NCBI GenBank assembly: GCA_018894105.1
Contig: CM032117.1
Location: 49,014,503-49,078,502, forward strand
Source: Jacaranda mimosifolia
Taxonomy: Eukaryota > Streptophyta > Magnoliopsida > Lamiales > Bignoniaceae
DNA: 64,000 nt
Reading direction: 5' to 3'
In this document: in pieces, positions 47,044-59,430 of the stretch
Layout: each line of letters opens with the position of its first letter
How positions within the stretch are numbered: the first letter of the stretch is position 1
Notes under the pieces: model-generated
Database searches by the model: none
Seen by the model: only the letters and a program-made list of their open reading frames with translations
Told to the model about the DNA's origin: nothing
Made by a program: the position numbers and the translations under genes

Positions 47044-48706
47044 GGATTAAATTACATCCATATTCCTTGAGGTTTGGTGTAATTACAAAAAATTCTCGTT
47101 GTTTTGAAAATTACATTTACCCCTAAACTTTCAAACTAAAATGTAATGCTAACGGAAAGTGTGAAATGATCAAAATGCCCGTCCGCTAAAGATTAAAAAA
47201 TAGAAAAACTAATAGAAATATAAAAAGATAGAAATGCCCTTGGACCTATTTGTAATCTTTTTAATTTATGAGGGTTTATTTGATATATTTTTATCACCTT
47301 CAATTGTTTAAAAATTTAAATTTATAACTTTAGATAATATATTTCTATTAATTTTGATTTACATATTTAATAATAATAAAATAGTAAACATTTATAAAAT
47401 AGTTTATTAAATTTTAGCAACAAATAAATAAAATAAGTAAAAATAAAAAATAAAATAATTATCTTAAACAACATAATTTTAATAATTTTAAGAGTGAATT
47501 ACTTTAATAATTTAATTAAATTTATTTATTATTAAAAAATAAAATAGTTAAATAAAAAAATAAAAATTTGAATCATTATCTTACTATAATATAAAAGTGC
47601 ATATTTAAATATTTATATGTAAATACACAATAAAAATGTACATGTATAGACATACATTGATTTATAATACACCACCCACCACCCACCACTGTCACCCCTA
47701 CCCCGGGATGTAGCCCGGCAATGGCCGAGCTGGCCACTTGCTACCATGGCTAGGGCCCTATCGTGGTTTGGTTATGACCAGCAGTTGGCTCCTAGACTAG
47801 CTTGGGTCTTTTTATATTATTTAATAAATTTTAAAGAACAAATTCTTTAAAATCAAAGAATAAATTTTAATAAATTATTTACTTATCCTTTTTTTTTAAA
47901 AATTGCAATTTTTTAATCAATAAATATATTTGATTAATTATTTTAAATATTTGTTATTTAATATTATTAAGTATGTAACTTAAAATGCTAATTATATGTT
48001 TTAGTCCTAAAAAATATTAATTACAAATAATTTTAAAGAATAAATTTTAATAAATTCTTTACTTATTCTTCCTTTTAAAATTTTTATTTATTCATTTTTT
48101 AATCAATAAATATTTTTAATTAATTATATTAAATTTTTGTTTTTAAATATTATTATGTAATTTAAAATGCTAATTAATTGAGTATGTTTTGGTCCTAAAT
48201 ATTTAGATGTTTTCTTCCCATAATTTTGTCTTTTGCACCTCTTTTTTCTATATTTCAATACCTCCAATTTACTATATGATGTGCTCCATGATGAAGACAT
48301 ATTATTTTGGCAAGAAAATCAAAGAAACATGTGTGTTTATGAACAAATGGCTATAAAACGGCTAGCTTGGATTCTTCACTGTTTTATTACATTTAAGACA
48401 TCGAACAAAAAATAATAACAAATACACCCTTAACCAATTCAAAAATTTTACAATACCACCCCTGATGATATTTTTGTCAATTATAAAAAGTCAAACCTGG
48501 TCAGAACAGAGTTCAATTATCATAAGGGCATTTTCAATATTTCACCTATATTTTTTAACCACTGTAGGGCAAAACTCTAACGGCGACTAACAGTTGGGGT
48601 AAAATGTTATATGACAACAAAGTTTAAGGGGTAAATGTAATTTTCAAAACAATGAGGGTCTTTTGGTAATTATGCCAAACCTCAGGGATATGGATGTAAT
48701 TCATCC
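47044..48706. mobile_element. MULE-like non-autonomous element, long TIRs, 1,663 bp
   Basis: The left end GGATTAAATTACATCCATAT, GAGGTTTGGTGTAATTAC, GTTGTTTTGAAAATTACATT, TACCCCTAAACTTT is mirrored at the right end (AAAGTTTAAGGGGTAAATGT ... GATGTAATTCATCC). The TIR is about 90 bp, extending loosely further. It interrupts the right Tourist-like copy; comparison with the left copy's empty site points to a short A-rich duplication (TAAAAA-type), 8-9 bp. The interior has a GC-rich core (47675-47805) and AT-rich arrays. No transposase. Confidence 0.8.
47675..47805. repeat. GC-rich core block (copy 3)
   Basis: CCACCCACCACCCACCACTG, CCCCGGGATGTAGCCCGGCA, GAGCTGGCCAC and ACCATGGCTAGGGCCC words. Compare 9880-10015 and 32940-33180. 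Confidence 0.55.
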
Positions 48707-48959
48707 TAAAAAAATTATATTACTTAGATAAACATTGTATAAAAATATTATAAGAATAATTTTGTGCAAATAATTTAGTATTTTCTAAAAAATATTAGTT
48801 ATATAAACCAACTCTTAGTGATAAATAAATAAATATATATATATATATTTGTTAATTAGTCATATATTTAAACACTCAAATGACTTTCTATATATAAAAA
48901 TGTATAAGTGCATATAGAAAACATCTATGTATAAAAGATATGCAAGGATAATTTCACAT

Positions 48960-49202
48960 GGGGCTAGTTGGGTTGGGGTGATAAGGTGGGATATATTATT
49001 TTTATCCCACTTTATCATTCATTTTGGTTAGAATGACAATAAACACTCAAACTTGCATGAATATTAAAAGCCCGTGTTTATATGTGTAATTCTCATTATA
49101 TTTGTCATACCAGCCAAACTATATCATAATGATAAAAAATCACACAAATTATCACATGATAAATAATCATGAGATAATTTAAAAATCCAATCAAACTAGC
49201 CC
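48960..49202. mobile_element. small MITE, copy A, 243 bp
   Basis: GGGGCTAGTTGGGTTGG at the left and CCAATCAAACTAGCCC at the right are inverted. It shares its whole length with copy B (49297-49566), including TGGGATAT, AGCCCGTGTTTATATGTG and ACATGATAAATAAT. Absent from the left Tourist-like copy, so it is a clean insertion. Confidence 0.75.
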
Positions 49203-49296
49203 TTAATATGTTAGTCCCAATATTTCTAATCCCAAGATTATTAATCACGCCTAGGAGATGGGATACATTATCCCTACAATTTAGGATAAAATACTG

Positions 49297-49566
49297 GGGG
49301 CTAGTTCGGTTGGAATGATAATGTGGGATATAATATTTTTATCCCACGATCTCATTCGTCTGGTTGGAGTGATAATAAACATACAAACCCGCATGAATAC
49401 CAAAAGCCCGTGTTTATATGTGCAATTTCCATGATAAATTAACCTACCACCTCCTATGGGTTTATTTATCATACCAACTAAACTATACCACAATGATAAA
49501 AAATCATACAAATTATTACATGATAAATAATTATAAGATAACTTTAAAATCCAACTAAACTAGGCC
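49297..49566. mobile_element. small MITE, copy B, 270 bp
   Basis: GGGGCTAGTTCGGTTGG at the left and CCAACTAAACTAGGCC at the right. Same orientation as copy A. It also lies in the right Tourist-like copy and is absent from the left one. The minus frame 49281-49511 is a shadow. Confidence 0.75.
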
Positions 49567-49670
49567 TGGACTTTTTATTAATCATGGGCTTCAAATATGA
49601 CAATCAAATATTTAATTACACAGGATTACTCATATATCCTACACCATCCTAGCAAGCAACCGAGCCCTAA

Positions 49671-49967
49671 AAGATTTAATGAAGCCTAATTAACTAACTC
49701 TTTACATTATTATGGAGCCCAATTTAAAAGAAGCTCAATTCATCTCTTTACAAAAAAATTTGTCAAGCCCAATTCCTTAAAAGACTACCCAACTCAAATA
49801 TTTCTTTGAATTTGATCAAGCCTAATTAAAAGTATTTTTACTTTTTTGTGAAGCCCATTTGTTAAAAAGTCCAACTCGCAAATTTACTAAAAACTTTAGT
49901 GAAGTCAACCAAACCAATTTTTCGCATTAATGTGAAGCCCAATTTAGAGAAATGCCAAGTCATAATT
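49671..49967. other. AT-rich interval
   Basis: Repeated words AAGCCCAATT and AAGCCTAATTAA occur irregularly; no gene seen. Confidence 0.45.
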
Positions 49968-49975
49968 CACAAAAA

Positions 49976-50655
49976 TAGAGTTGCTAATGGATTGAATTTT
50001 AATTCGAATTCAATCTGAATTTTAAGATTTTTATCCCATTAAAATATTCAATAAATCAAATCCGATTATAAATATCCGTAATCCGAAATAAGTTGATCGG
50101 ATATGAAATTAAGCAATCCGATTCGTTAAAAAATTGATCCAAACTTTAATAATTTTTTATTAAATTGATACTCTAATATATATAATATTAATAAAGATTT
50201 TAAAATAAAATTTATGTATTATATTGACCTAATATCTATATTAACGTCTATATTATACTATTGATATTGACTCTTTAACCTAAAAAATAAGAGAAATACT
50301 GATAGAATGCTAAATATAATAATGTATAATAGTTTATTTATGCATTAATACAATGTAAAATAGGGGTTTAATATTTAAATATTTAACTTTTGGACTAATA
50401 TATAATAAAAAGTTGTTAAAAATTCAAATATAATGTATATGTATTTTATAAATATAATATTTTTAATACAATCCAAAGGGGAGGGAAGAAAAAATATTAA
50501 ATCGGGTGGAATTTTTTTATCGAATTTTGGATATTCATCGGATTCAGATATGATATCGGCTAACAAAAATCCTATTAAATATTGGGTCGACTTCGGATTG
50601 GATTTGGATTCGAATACGGTTAATTCGATCCAAATTTGACTCGTTGACAGCCCTA
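49976..50655. mobile_element. hAT-type MITE, 680 bp
   Basis: Flanked by perfect 8-bp duplications CACAAAAA (49968-49975 and 50656-50663). Ends TAGAGTTGCTAATGG and GTTGACAGCCCTA. Subterminal GATTCGAATT/AATTCGATCC words face each other. Related to 5074-5770. The overlapping frames at 50375-50692 and 50433-50639 are shadows. Confidence 0.85.
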
Positions 50656-50663
50656 CACAAAAA

Positions 50664-51373
50664 GTTATGATCATGCTCAATTCGGTAGCCACAACTTATT
50701 TTGTTACACAAAACCAAAAATATAAAGTAACAAATATTCATTAAAAGTAATAAGATTTTTTTCTTTATTACCTTATTTTCCAAAATGTCATAATCAAGCA
50801 TTTTTGTAACGTAATTTGCTTTTGTTATCAAAATTTTATGTCACGTAAAGTGCAATTTATTGCAATGACACTTTATTATTGCAATGACACTTTAGCACCC
50901 CTAAAGAATCCGATCACTTAATTAAAATCCAAGCCTTATAAGTTAGCTTGGTTAGCTTTCTATTTCTAATATAGGATAGGCACATGAAACTTCCATGTTT
51001 CCTTTAGTGTCTTTCGTTAACCTATCAACTTTATTGCTATAATTCTTGTTCAACATTTATGAGTTATGGTAAACAATCGCTCTATATACATTTTCCCAAT
51101 GAGAGGTTCCTGTTGGTATTAAATTTAACATATTTTATCAAGTGAAGCTTGCTAATTGTTGAGCTAAAATTGATTACTTTAAGTGGATCTCTCTAACATG
51201 AAGTTCTTACATAATTGAAAATCATAGTCCTTATTCTTTTTGCATTGGCGAAAATTATCAACTTTATGTTATTTAATTTTATTCATTTTTCTTAATTGCA
51301 AGTTCATTTAAGTTATTGAAAAAAATATCAACTTTATGTTATAATTTTATTCTTTTTTCTTAATTACAAAGGC
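50664..51373. other. AT-rich interval
   Basis: No gene recognised. A short direct repeat, TTGCAATGACACTTTA, occurs near 50862 and 50879; ATCAACTTTATGTTAT recurs near 51257 and 51328. Confidence 0.5.
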
Positions 51374-51705
51374 AACAATATTGTTTTGGGGAAATATAAC
51401 CAAACATATTTTCATTTTCCCTCCAAAATGCTCATTCTCCAATATATACACATATATTTTATATATATATTATATATTTTATTATTATTCTAATATTAAA
51501 ATAATCACTCAATTTCATTTTCACTCTAAAAATCTAATAAAAAAAGTATTAATTTGATTACTACAGTAAAAAATGTCTCCCCCGAAACATAAATAAATAT
51601 ACCAAAAAAGAACTTTCACATTCTCCTATAATTCATTCTCTCAAAAAACATAATAAACATATAATAAAATTAAACAAAAAATATAATCAAGCATAACCAA
51701 AGTCA
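51374..51705. mobile_element. MITE remnant (same family as 61940-62415)
   Basis: Shares GGGGAAATATAACC-type start, CTCCAAAAT, TTTTATTATTATT, TTACTACAGTAAAAAATGT-type and a CATAACCAAAG right end, in the same order as 61973-62415. It lacks the outer left end, so is truncated or the other copy has an extension. Confidence 0.6.
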
Positions 51706-52618
51706 TTTAATTTTTTGAGTAAGAATAGAGCTTTCGTGTCAAGTTAAAGCTTAAGAAAAATTATAGCAGTGATTCTTTGTGGAGGATAATTTTTTTTTAT
51801 TCAATTCAAAATTAATTTGCAGAATTGTAATTAATCATGTGAAGCTGACAACCTGTGTAATGGATGAGAAGGGCCCAAAGGGCAGCCCCTCTGAATTCCA
51901 CTCATTTTCTTCTTGGGACAAAGTAATCATTTTGGTTGACGAATTATTATTATCATTTCCACTTCCTTCACTTTCATACTTGTTTTTATTTTTAAGCTAA
52001 TTGGCAGTTCTCATCTGTGCGCGTCCACAAATGACCCCAAGAAACTCCGCAGCATATCCTACGTCCGACTATATCAAAACGCGGCTTTTGATGATAAAAT
52101 AATAAATAATAATATAAAATTTTGTCATAAATTTTATTTTGTCACCTTAATATTTTTCACAAATTAAATAATGATAATAATAGTATTTAAATTGTCACAA
52201 TTGACAATTAGTAATAATTCAGTGACAATAAAAGTTTTATTATAAATTATATTGATAGTTTTTAGTGTTATTAGGTTGTGATCATAGGGATATTACTAAT
52301 TAACAATGGTGACAATTTAAAATATTATTTTTTGTCATTAATGAGTCATATTGTGACAAAAATAAAAATTATTTGTCACCTAAAGATATCATTAGTGATA
52401 AAATAAAAATTATTATGACTTAATATATATAATTAGTGATAATTTTTATATTATTTTATCAGTAATATAATATTTTTTTAGTGACTAAAAAAGTCAGAAC
52501 AAGTTAAGAAAGTAGCACCTCGATGTCTACATGACATAATAATCAGACAAAACCAAGGCCAGATATCACGTGTGGTTATTTTTTTTCTTTTGAGTGTTGG
52601 AATTCGCAACCATTGTCG
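51706..52618. other. mixed interval with CACTA-like subterminal repeats
   Basis: 51780-52075 is less AT-rich and non-repetitive (AAGGGCCCAAAGGGCAGCCC, CGCGTCCACAAATGACCCC) but contains no recognisable gene. 52080-52490 contains many TAGTGACAAAA/TTTTGTCACTA-type words in both orientations, as near CACTA or similar transposon ends; no termini found. Confidence 0.4.
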
Positions 52619-52662
52619 ATGCCGCCGGGAATTCCGGAAAGATTCCATCCGATGTCGTTTTG
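52619..52662 (+). other. possible orphan first exon with splice donor
   Basis: ATGCCGCCGGGAATTCCGGA... codes for MPPGIPERFHPMSF and runs into TTTTG|GTAAGG, a good plant donor site. The stretch is GC-rich compared with its surroundings. No continuing exon was recognised downstream, so it may be a gene fragment or chance. Confidence 0.2.
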
Positions 52663-54518
52663 GTAAGGCTGAATAATTGTTTATTTATGTTTTGTTGTCT
52701 TTTGTGATTTTTGACATTTCATGGCTTTTGCTTTTATATTTTTGTGTTGATGAGTCCTTTTTTATACAAATTTGCAAATTAAATGGTTGAGAATTAAAGG
52801 CTTTTGGTCGATTTTGAAATGTTGTATTTGTCTTGAATGGTTGTATAGGAATTCGTGCCTTTTTTTTTTTTTTTCCCCATTGAAAATGAGTGAAAGAAAC
52901 AACAATGTTGTGAAGTCATATTTTCCAGTGATAAAATCATTCATTAAGGCAGAATTTCAGTTCAAGAATTTAAAATTTTCCAATCTCTTTTCAAATGATT
53001 TAATATTAAAACAAAATATTTTTAATTCAATTTAAAATTTCACATCGATTAATTCATGTTTATTGTGATAACATAGGTTATTTATAAAAACATGTCATTA
53101 CTTGTGAGTTGATAATTTAATATAAAAAAAATTAAATTACATGGTTCAAATCTTTTAAAATGATATCTAAGTAAAATTTAAATTTAGAACTTCTTATATT
53201 AATTATGCTACTAATATGACTAAATAAAATTTTGACAAAACAAAAATTATTATCACTTAAAAATATTTTTAGTGGCAAAATAAAAGTTTATTGTCACTTC
53301 ATACATGTTAGATAGTAATCATAGTATTTTATATTCTTACTTATTTTTTTGCCTTTAATATTATATATATATTTGGCAGTAGGTGAGGAGTATCAATCAT
53401 TAATAATCAATTGAAAATTAATAATCCACTTTTAACAATTGTTATACTATAACTTATTATATCAATATTATGTACTGATTATAAGTGACATAGTTTTAAT
53501 AAAATGTATAGTATAATTGCTAATAACTATTACTTAACAATATTAATTTATTAATTAAATCTTAACGTAATTGAATTAGCACTTACAAGCGAATTAAGTT
53601 ATATAGTATAAGTTTAAAACTTTTCAGCATGTCATATAACACAAAATCTCGAACTTCTTAACGCAGATACGTCTGTGTAGAATGTAAATTTAAAATATAA
53701 TACAAAACAAACGTTAAATTAAATATAATACTATATAATGTTTATAAAATACTTATGTTATGTTTATAATATTATATAATATTTATAATGTGCAACTTTT
53801 TTAAATTTATCATGATAAATGTAAGAAGTAAAAATTTATAATTATATATAGGTTATAATTAAATTGAAATTATAATTTATAAATATATTACCATAAGTTT
53901 CTATAATTAAAATAATATTATAAGTAATTAATTTATATTTAATATAAAATATAAATATATTTTAGCTAAGTGAAATGTTATTATATCTAATTAATTATAT
54001 TTTTAAATTTTGATAAACTATAATATTATGTAATTGCATTAATTTAACCAAATTTCAATACAATTCAATTCAATTTCGGTATAGTTCAATTTGAGTACTA
54101 TATAAGTCTAAATTCCATCATTATAAAAAACACTTGGTACAATTTGATTCGAAATTGATTAAAAAATCAATACAACTTTCGATCGAGTACTTTCAAAAAC
54201 TCAACTCTACCATTGATGTCATTTTAGAATTGAGATATTATAAATTAAATAAATGTTATTTCATATCAGCAAAAATAAAAATGTTTTCCTTCGTTATTAT
54301 GATGGACTTGAAGTTGTAATTCATAAAGTGTTGAGTGGTACATTTCTTCAACCATATCTGACACATTTGATGACATAACAAAACAATATCGTCCGCATTT
54401 TCGACACATTTCAAATACATAAGAACCTTATTTATATATCTAAAAACTATATAACAGAGAAAATTAAATAAAATTCAATTTAGCTTCCAGAGCTACAGGA
54501 GAAAAAGAGCATTAATTA
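52663..54518. other. AT-rich interval
   Basis: Further TTTAGTGGCAAAATAAAAGT and TTATTGTCACTT words at 53265-53310 recall the CACTA-like repeats upstream. Otherwise no gene or element. Confidence 0.45.
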
Positions 54519-55110
54519 GGTCATTTCCAACCCTAAATCTATTTCAAGGTTTACTTTTATGCCACATCAATAAAAATATCACCCCAAAAATTTAATATCT
54601 CGAAAAGCATTTTCTTTTTCCAATCCAAGATGCTACCTTTTATATTATTTATATTTAAACTCTTCTATTTCACTTTTATTTATTTATAGTTTTATTAATT
54701 ATTAATTAATTTCAATTTCTAAAAAAAAATTAAAAATGGAAAAAAATTAATAATTGAAAAAATATTTTGTTAAGCAACTTATCAAAAGGTACATACTTGA
54801 AGATTGAAGGAAACAAAATAATAGAAATAAATCTATGAGCCAATACAATTTAGTTATCACAGTTTGAAATATATTGAATAAAGATGTATGAAATATATAA
54901 TTTTATATATAAATATATAAAAATTAAAATTTACTTATAAATTAATACATAAATTAATACAATTTTTGAAATTCTATATATTAATTAAAAAATGTCAAAT
55001 AAAAGAAAAAGATAAAAAAATAAAAAAATAAATTTGGAACCTTTGGTCAAGCTTCTAAATTTGAAACTAAAATAGCACTTGAGTTGGAGCAATTCAAGTG
55101 CTACTTGGGG
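54519..55110. mobile_element. possible MITE
   Basis: GGTCATTTCCAACCCTAAAT at the left is loosely mirrored by TTGAGTTGGAGCAATTC at 55079-55096. The pattern is like common plant MITEs with TTGGAGT-type ends, but identity is low. Confidence 0.3.
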
Positions 55111-56399
55111 TGCAAATTTGAGAAATAGCACCCCAAATAGACATGGATCATTCAAAATAATTTTCTCTTAAAAAAAAATATATATATATATATATAAATT
55201 TTTTTGAAAGTCAAAACTCTTCATCTTTATTATTTTTTTTTCTGGAACATATACTGTAGAAATTACCTCAATAAAATCTGACCATTCTCTTTCGTCCGTG
55301 AGCTTTTTTATTTCTTTTGTACTTGCACTAATACTTTTTAACAAATTTATTACTAATTATTGATATACATGTCTAATAAAATTTTTAAACTAGTACTCAT
55401 ATAATTAAAAAGTATTTATAAATATTAAATAATCGTATTGAAACCATTTTGTGTCCTAAAATATTCAGAAAATCTTGTATTAGCATGATCATATCATGTC
55501 ACTTCCATATCATTGTATGAATATATATATATATATATATGTCTTTTGTAATTGTGCAGTATATAAATTTTCAATTCTGAATTTGATATGTTAACTGATC
55601 GTAAAATGGATGTGCTTTAATTTTTAAAAAGTCATTTGCTAAACTTGTTTAAAAGATGTTATAAGTTTTTATATCTAATAAGATGTTAGATTTTATTTTG
55701 AAATAAGCTCTTAAAATATTTGGATAAAATATAATTTTGAAGCTTATAATATATTTATAATGATAATTTTTTAATTAACATTATTAAAATTAAAAGAGTT
55801 TGTTAAAATACTAAAATAAGTTACTTCTTACTCTTCTCAAAAGAGCTAAATTATACTTTAATATTTTATAAGCTTTTTTCTAAAGATTTTTTCCTAGAAT
55901 ACTTTATGCCATTTTATAAATTTTTAAATATTTTAAAAATTTATACTAAATACCCCCTTAGTCTAACTCGCTTATTGTTATTAATACTATTATCCGAGAA
56001 ATTCATAGGATATCATACTACTTCTTAGGAAGAGAAAAAATATAGTCTTCAAGACAATCATTCAAGAGTTAATATTTTCAAGGTGCAATTGTTATGAAGG
56101 TCGCTGACATAATTTTTTCGACTTTACAATAACTTACTAAACTCTTCTGCTTTTATTGTTGGATGCATGTTGCCGATCACATTTGGCTCATTGACATAAG
56201 CCTCACACATAATATGTAAGGTTAGAAATTTAAATTTATCACACCTCTAACGTGTATATGTATAAATAAAAAAAATATTAAATACGTGCCAAAAATATAT
56301 TTTCTTGTCCCGACTTATCCTGACTCGTAAATAATTAATAATTGATTCTTGCAAGAGTTTGAAATTTATTTGTAAGTGATCTTATATATATATATATAT
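55111..56399. other. AT-rich interval
   Basis: No gene recognised. (TA)n near 55175-55195 and 55520-55540. About 55600-55960 may be another decayed TIR element (GTCATTTGCTAAAC near the left). Confidence 0.45.
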
Positions 56400-56402
56400 C
56401 TG

Positions 56403-56520
56403 TGTGTAGCCAAGTGGCCTGTGGTTCAGAATTATAAGTCTCTCACATTTATGGGAAAACAGGAGTTCGAACCTAAATGAACTCTTGATGTTGCGTGTGT
56501 ATAAATAAATAAATAAATAA
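56403..56520 (+). repeat. tRNA-derived SINE head
   Basis: TAGCCAAGTGGCC (56407-56419) matches an RNA polymerase III A box, and GAGTTCGAACCT (56463-56474) matches a B box at the expected spacing. The 3' part ends in (AAAT)n-like sequence at about 56502-56520. A true tRNA gene is unlikely, as the acceptor and anticodon stems do not form. Confidence 0.6.
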
Positions 56521-58099
56521 TATATCTGTGTGTATGTGTGTGTACCTTAAATATCACTTGAGGCCCAAATTTAGGCATAAAAAAACAGACTTACATAATT
56601 ATATATATGTACATGGCGTCATCAAAGAAAAGGAGAAATTATTTCAACAAAGTGACGCTTCACGAATACAAAACTCTTGAAAATTTTTCGGAAAATATAA
56701 TATATATATATATATATATATCAGCCAGTTTTTAGACACACATATAAAGTTCCGTGGAGGTCTACGAACAAAAATTAAATTTACAGCTTTTCTAATGCTT
56801 TGATATCTATTAATAAATATATAGTATTATTTTCAAGAATCCAACAATGCGAATAAACTAGATAGGAAAAAGTACATTGTGACTATTACAAATATACATA
56901 CGTCCCCATATTCCAAGAAACTTTATAGATGTCATAATCTGAAATTTGAAAGAAAAAAAAATTATATTTCAATTTTCTAATTTATGAGATCTTGTAAGTT
57001 CTACTGACCCATCACTATTTTCCAGGGAACTTTTTGAAGTTAATACCCTATGGTATTGGGTGGTGAACATTTGTTGATTTTGAGGCCACATGACTTTTGT
57101 CCAAATCCCTGAGTTTCCCAATTGTTGCCTGTAAATTAAGTGGTTCTAACAATTTGGATAAGAGTATCTATATTGGGCATTACCAATCAAGAAGATGAAG
57201 ACGAGCCAACCTAAAAATGCCAATTACATTCTCATGATGGAAACAGATTGATTGGATCTCATTTATAGGTTTTTGTCTTCACACAATTGGCCTAGATCGA
57301 ACTTGGGGGTGGGGGCCTGGGCCTGATGCTTTAAATAAAATTATATAATAGATTCCGATGCATGAATACAGCAACACTAATATATTTCGATATAGACTTA
57401 TATGACCACATGATATTTAAATTTTTTGAAAATAATGCAGTATCCATTGCGATTGTCCAATGTATAATTATATTTCTATTATGTAATTAGTAGCAAATAT
57501 ATAAAGACATTTGTGTGAGAGTGAAAAAAAAAAAAGAAAAGAAAATTAGTTTCCGTTGAAATTTTATTAGTCTATGATTTTTAAGCTATGCATTTGAGAA
57601 AAATAAGAGTTTTGACTTTCATAAAGAATGTAAAGAGAGAAAGTGATTTTGCATGTGGCGACAATACTATTTTTTTAAAATAATTTTAAATTTTCTCACG
57701 TAGTCTTTTTATCACTTGTATATCTTTCTAAAATATATAAACGAGATCCATATATTCGAATTGTATTATAGATGGTGCGGTTAATATCTGTCTGCGGATC
57801 AATCATGAAATTTATCAAAATTTTTAAGTTTTTATATAATTTATGAATTGTGCACGCCAGTTGATGTGTCAAACATATGTAGAATATTGTATTGAACAAA
57901 GTATTGAATATAATATTCATGATCTACTAATTATTTTTTAAAATGTTAATGTATTTTAGAATAAACCCACTCATCTTACATGGAACAGGGGAATGAGATT
58001 ACCTCAACTTTGCTATCACTATATATAATGACAAATTTAAGCTAGAAAGATGTGATAGAGAGCTATGGATCATCAATTCAAGCAACCAATCCTAACAAG
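56521..58099. other. AT-rich interval
   Basis: No gene recognised. The minus frame 57696-57920 is unsupported. Confidence 0.5.
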
Positions 58100-58439
58100 C
58101 AACTCAAAGTTAGCATACAAATCGAGTTGGAGTCTTCTCTTGAAATTAATGTAATGTTGGGTTTTTGTTCTTGTAATGCATTTGCGTAGAGTTAAAAATT
58201 GAATTTTATAAATAATTGTTTAGATACTTTTTTCACTTTGAAAATTGGTATTTATATTATTTAAGTTTGATGGGTTTCGACTCACTTGGGTTGAGAACCC
58301 ATCTTAGTGCGCTTAAATTCATGAGCTCTTCTTATTTTATTTTATTTTTTTATCCTTAGGGTCTTATTTATCATTATCAAGCCCCCACTTTCAATTGAAA
58401 ATTTATCTTTTTATATTAAAAGTATAACTTAGAGGTTAA

Positions 58440-59430
58440 TTTTATTTTACCTTACTATGATAATTAATTTTTTTATTTTGCTTCAACTTACCTTTGTTTT
58501 AATTTTAATTAATTTTAATGATCAATCAACCAAGTAATCAAGAAAATCATAAATCTTTTTATGTCTTGCCTTTAGTAGGTAGCGCTTTACTAGCGATTCA
58601 CATCCCCCAAGGGATTTACCGTTTCATATTTCTCAAGGCCTGAGAAGCTGCATTTGTGACTAGGATGGGTTCAAAATATAAGTTTTTACCTTTTTTTTAA
58701 CTCTTTATTACTCACATTTACTTTCGCTTTTGAGGCAATTACTTCTTTTGGGAGTGTCAATTTGTGTGAGATGTTCAATCTTGAGAGTGGTATGAGGGGT
58801 AGTGGGATCAAATTAAAGTCAAAGTCTGGAGGCATCATACGATTAGGTGGTAGCCAGCGGCAAGATGTTGGCCGTCCTTATGGATCCCCAAGGTGCCGTT
58901 GACCACCCTAGGGGGAATCGTTCATGGGAATGTTGCCCGAGGGCCAACCGCCCAAGGGTGTCTAACGCACTGCGTAGTGCTTGTGTTACAAGCGCTTGCC
59001 TCTTAGGAAGGTGTTCACCTTATGGGCAAGCATCCCTTTTGGTGGCTCTACTATGGGGATGGCTGCAGTAGTGTTAAACTAGTTTGTGTTCATGGGGTCA
59101 TCCTCCTCACGGTGTTTCTATATTTTTGAGTTTGCGAGCCTTCTTTTGGGTGCATCTTCTAGTCTAATTTTGGTTCATAGAGTTGCACATCAAGAGCACA
59201 CTCGTTAGTATTTAGTTTTCAAGTTGTCTTTTTCGTTAGAGTTAAAGTCTGATTTAATGTTTAGGTCTAGAGAAGAGGACTCTTTTGAGGAGGGATCTAA
59301 GGATGATCCTATTGTATAAAAGTCTTACTGGTATAGTAATTTATCTAGCTCACTTACTTTAGGGGAGTTAGAATTTTTGCAGCACAAGGTTGGCCAAACT
59401 GATGAGTTTGAGTTTGTTCTCTTTCTTTAG
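58440..59430. other. internal leader of the LARD-like element
   Basis: Contains TAGGTAGCGCTTTACTAGCG (58575), a GC-richer block at 58840-59060 and no recognisable domain. The 58847-59071 frame is unsupported. Confidence 0.4.

Larger units (their letters stand above)
34937..49667. mobile_element. Tourist-like TIR element, right copy, split by four later insertions
   Basis: Begins AGGCTCGTTTGCTTAC after TAA (34934-34936) and ends AGCAAGCAACCGAGCCC before TAA (49668-49670). The pieces 34937-35193, 46736-47043, 48707-48959, 49203-49296 and 49567-49667 align, in order, with the reverse complement of the left copy (33987-34870). For example CATAAGCATATCAAATATAA at 34493 matches 46869-46890 reversed. 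Comparing the copies gives empty sites for each nested insertion. No coding capacity. Confidence 0.7.

Noticed and set aside
50375..50831. Open frames on both strands in and next to the hAT MITE at 49976-50655
   Set aside because: They cross the element boundary and have no domain; the MITE explains the sequence.
56403..56480. A tRNA gene
   Set aside because: A and B boxes are present but the cloverleaf stems do not form; a tRNA-derived SINE fits better.
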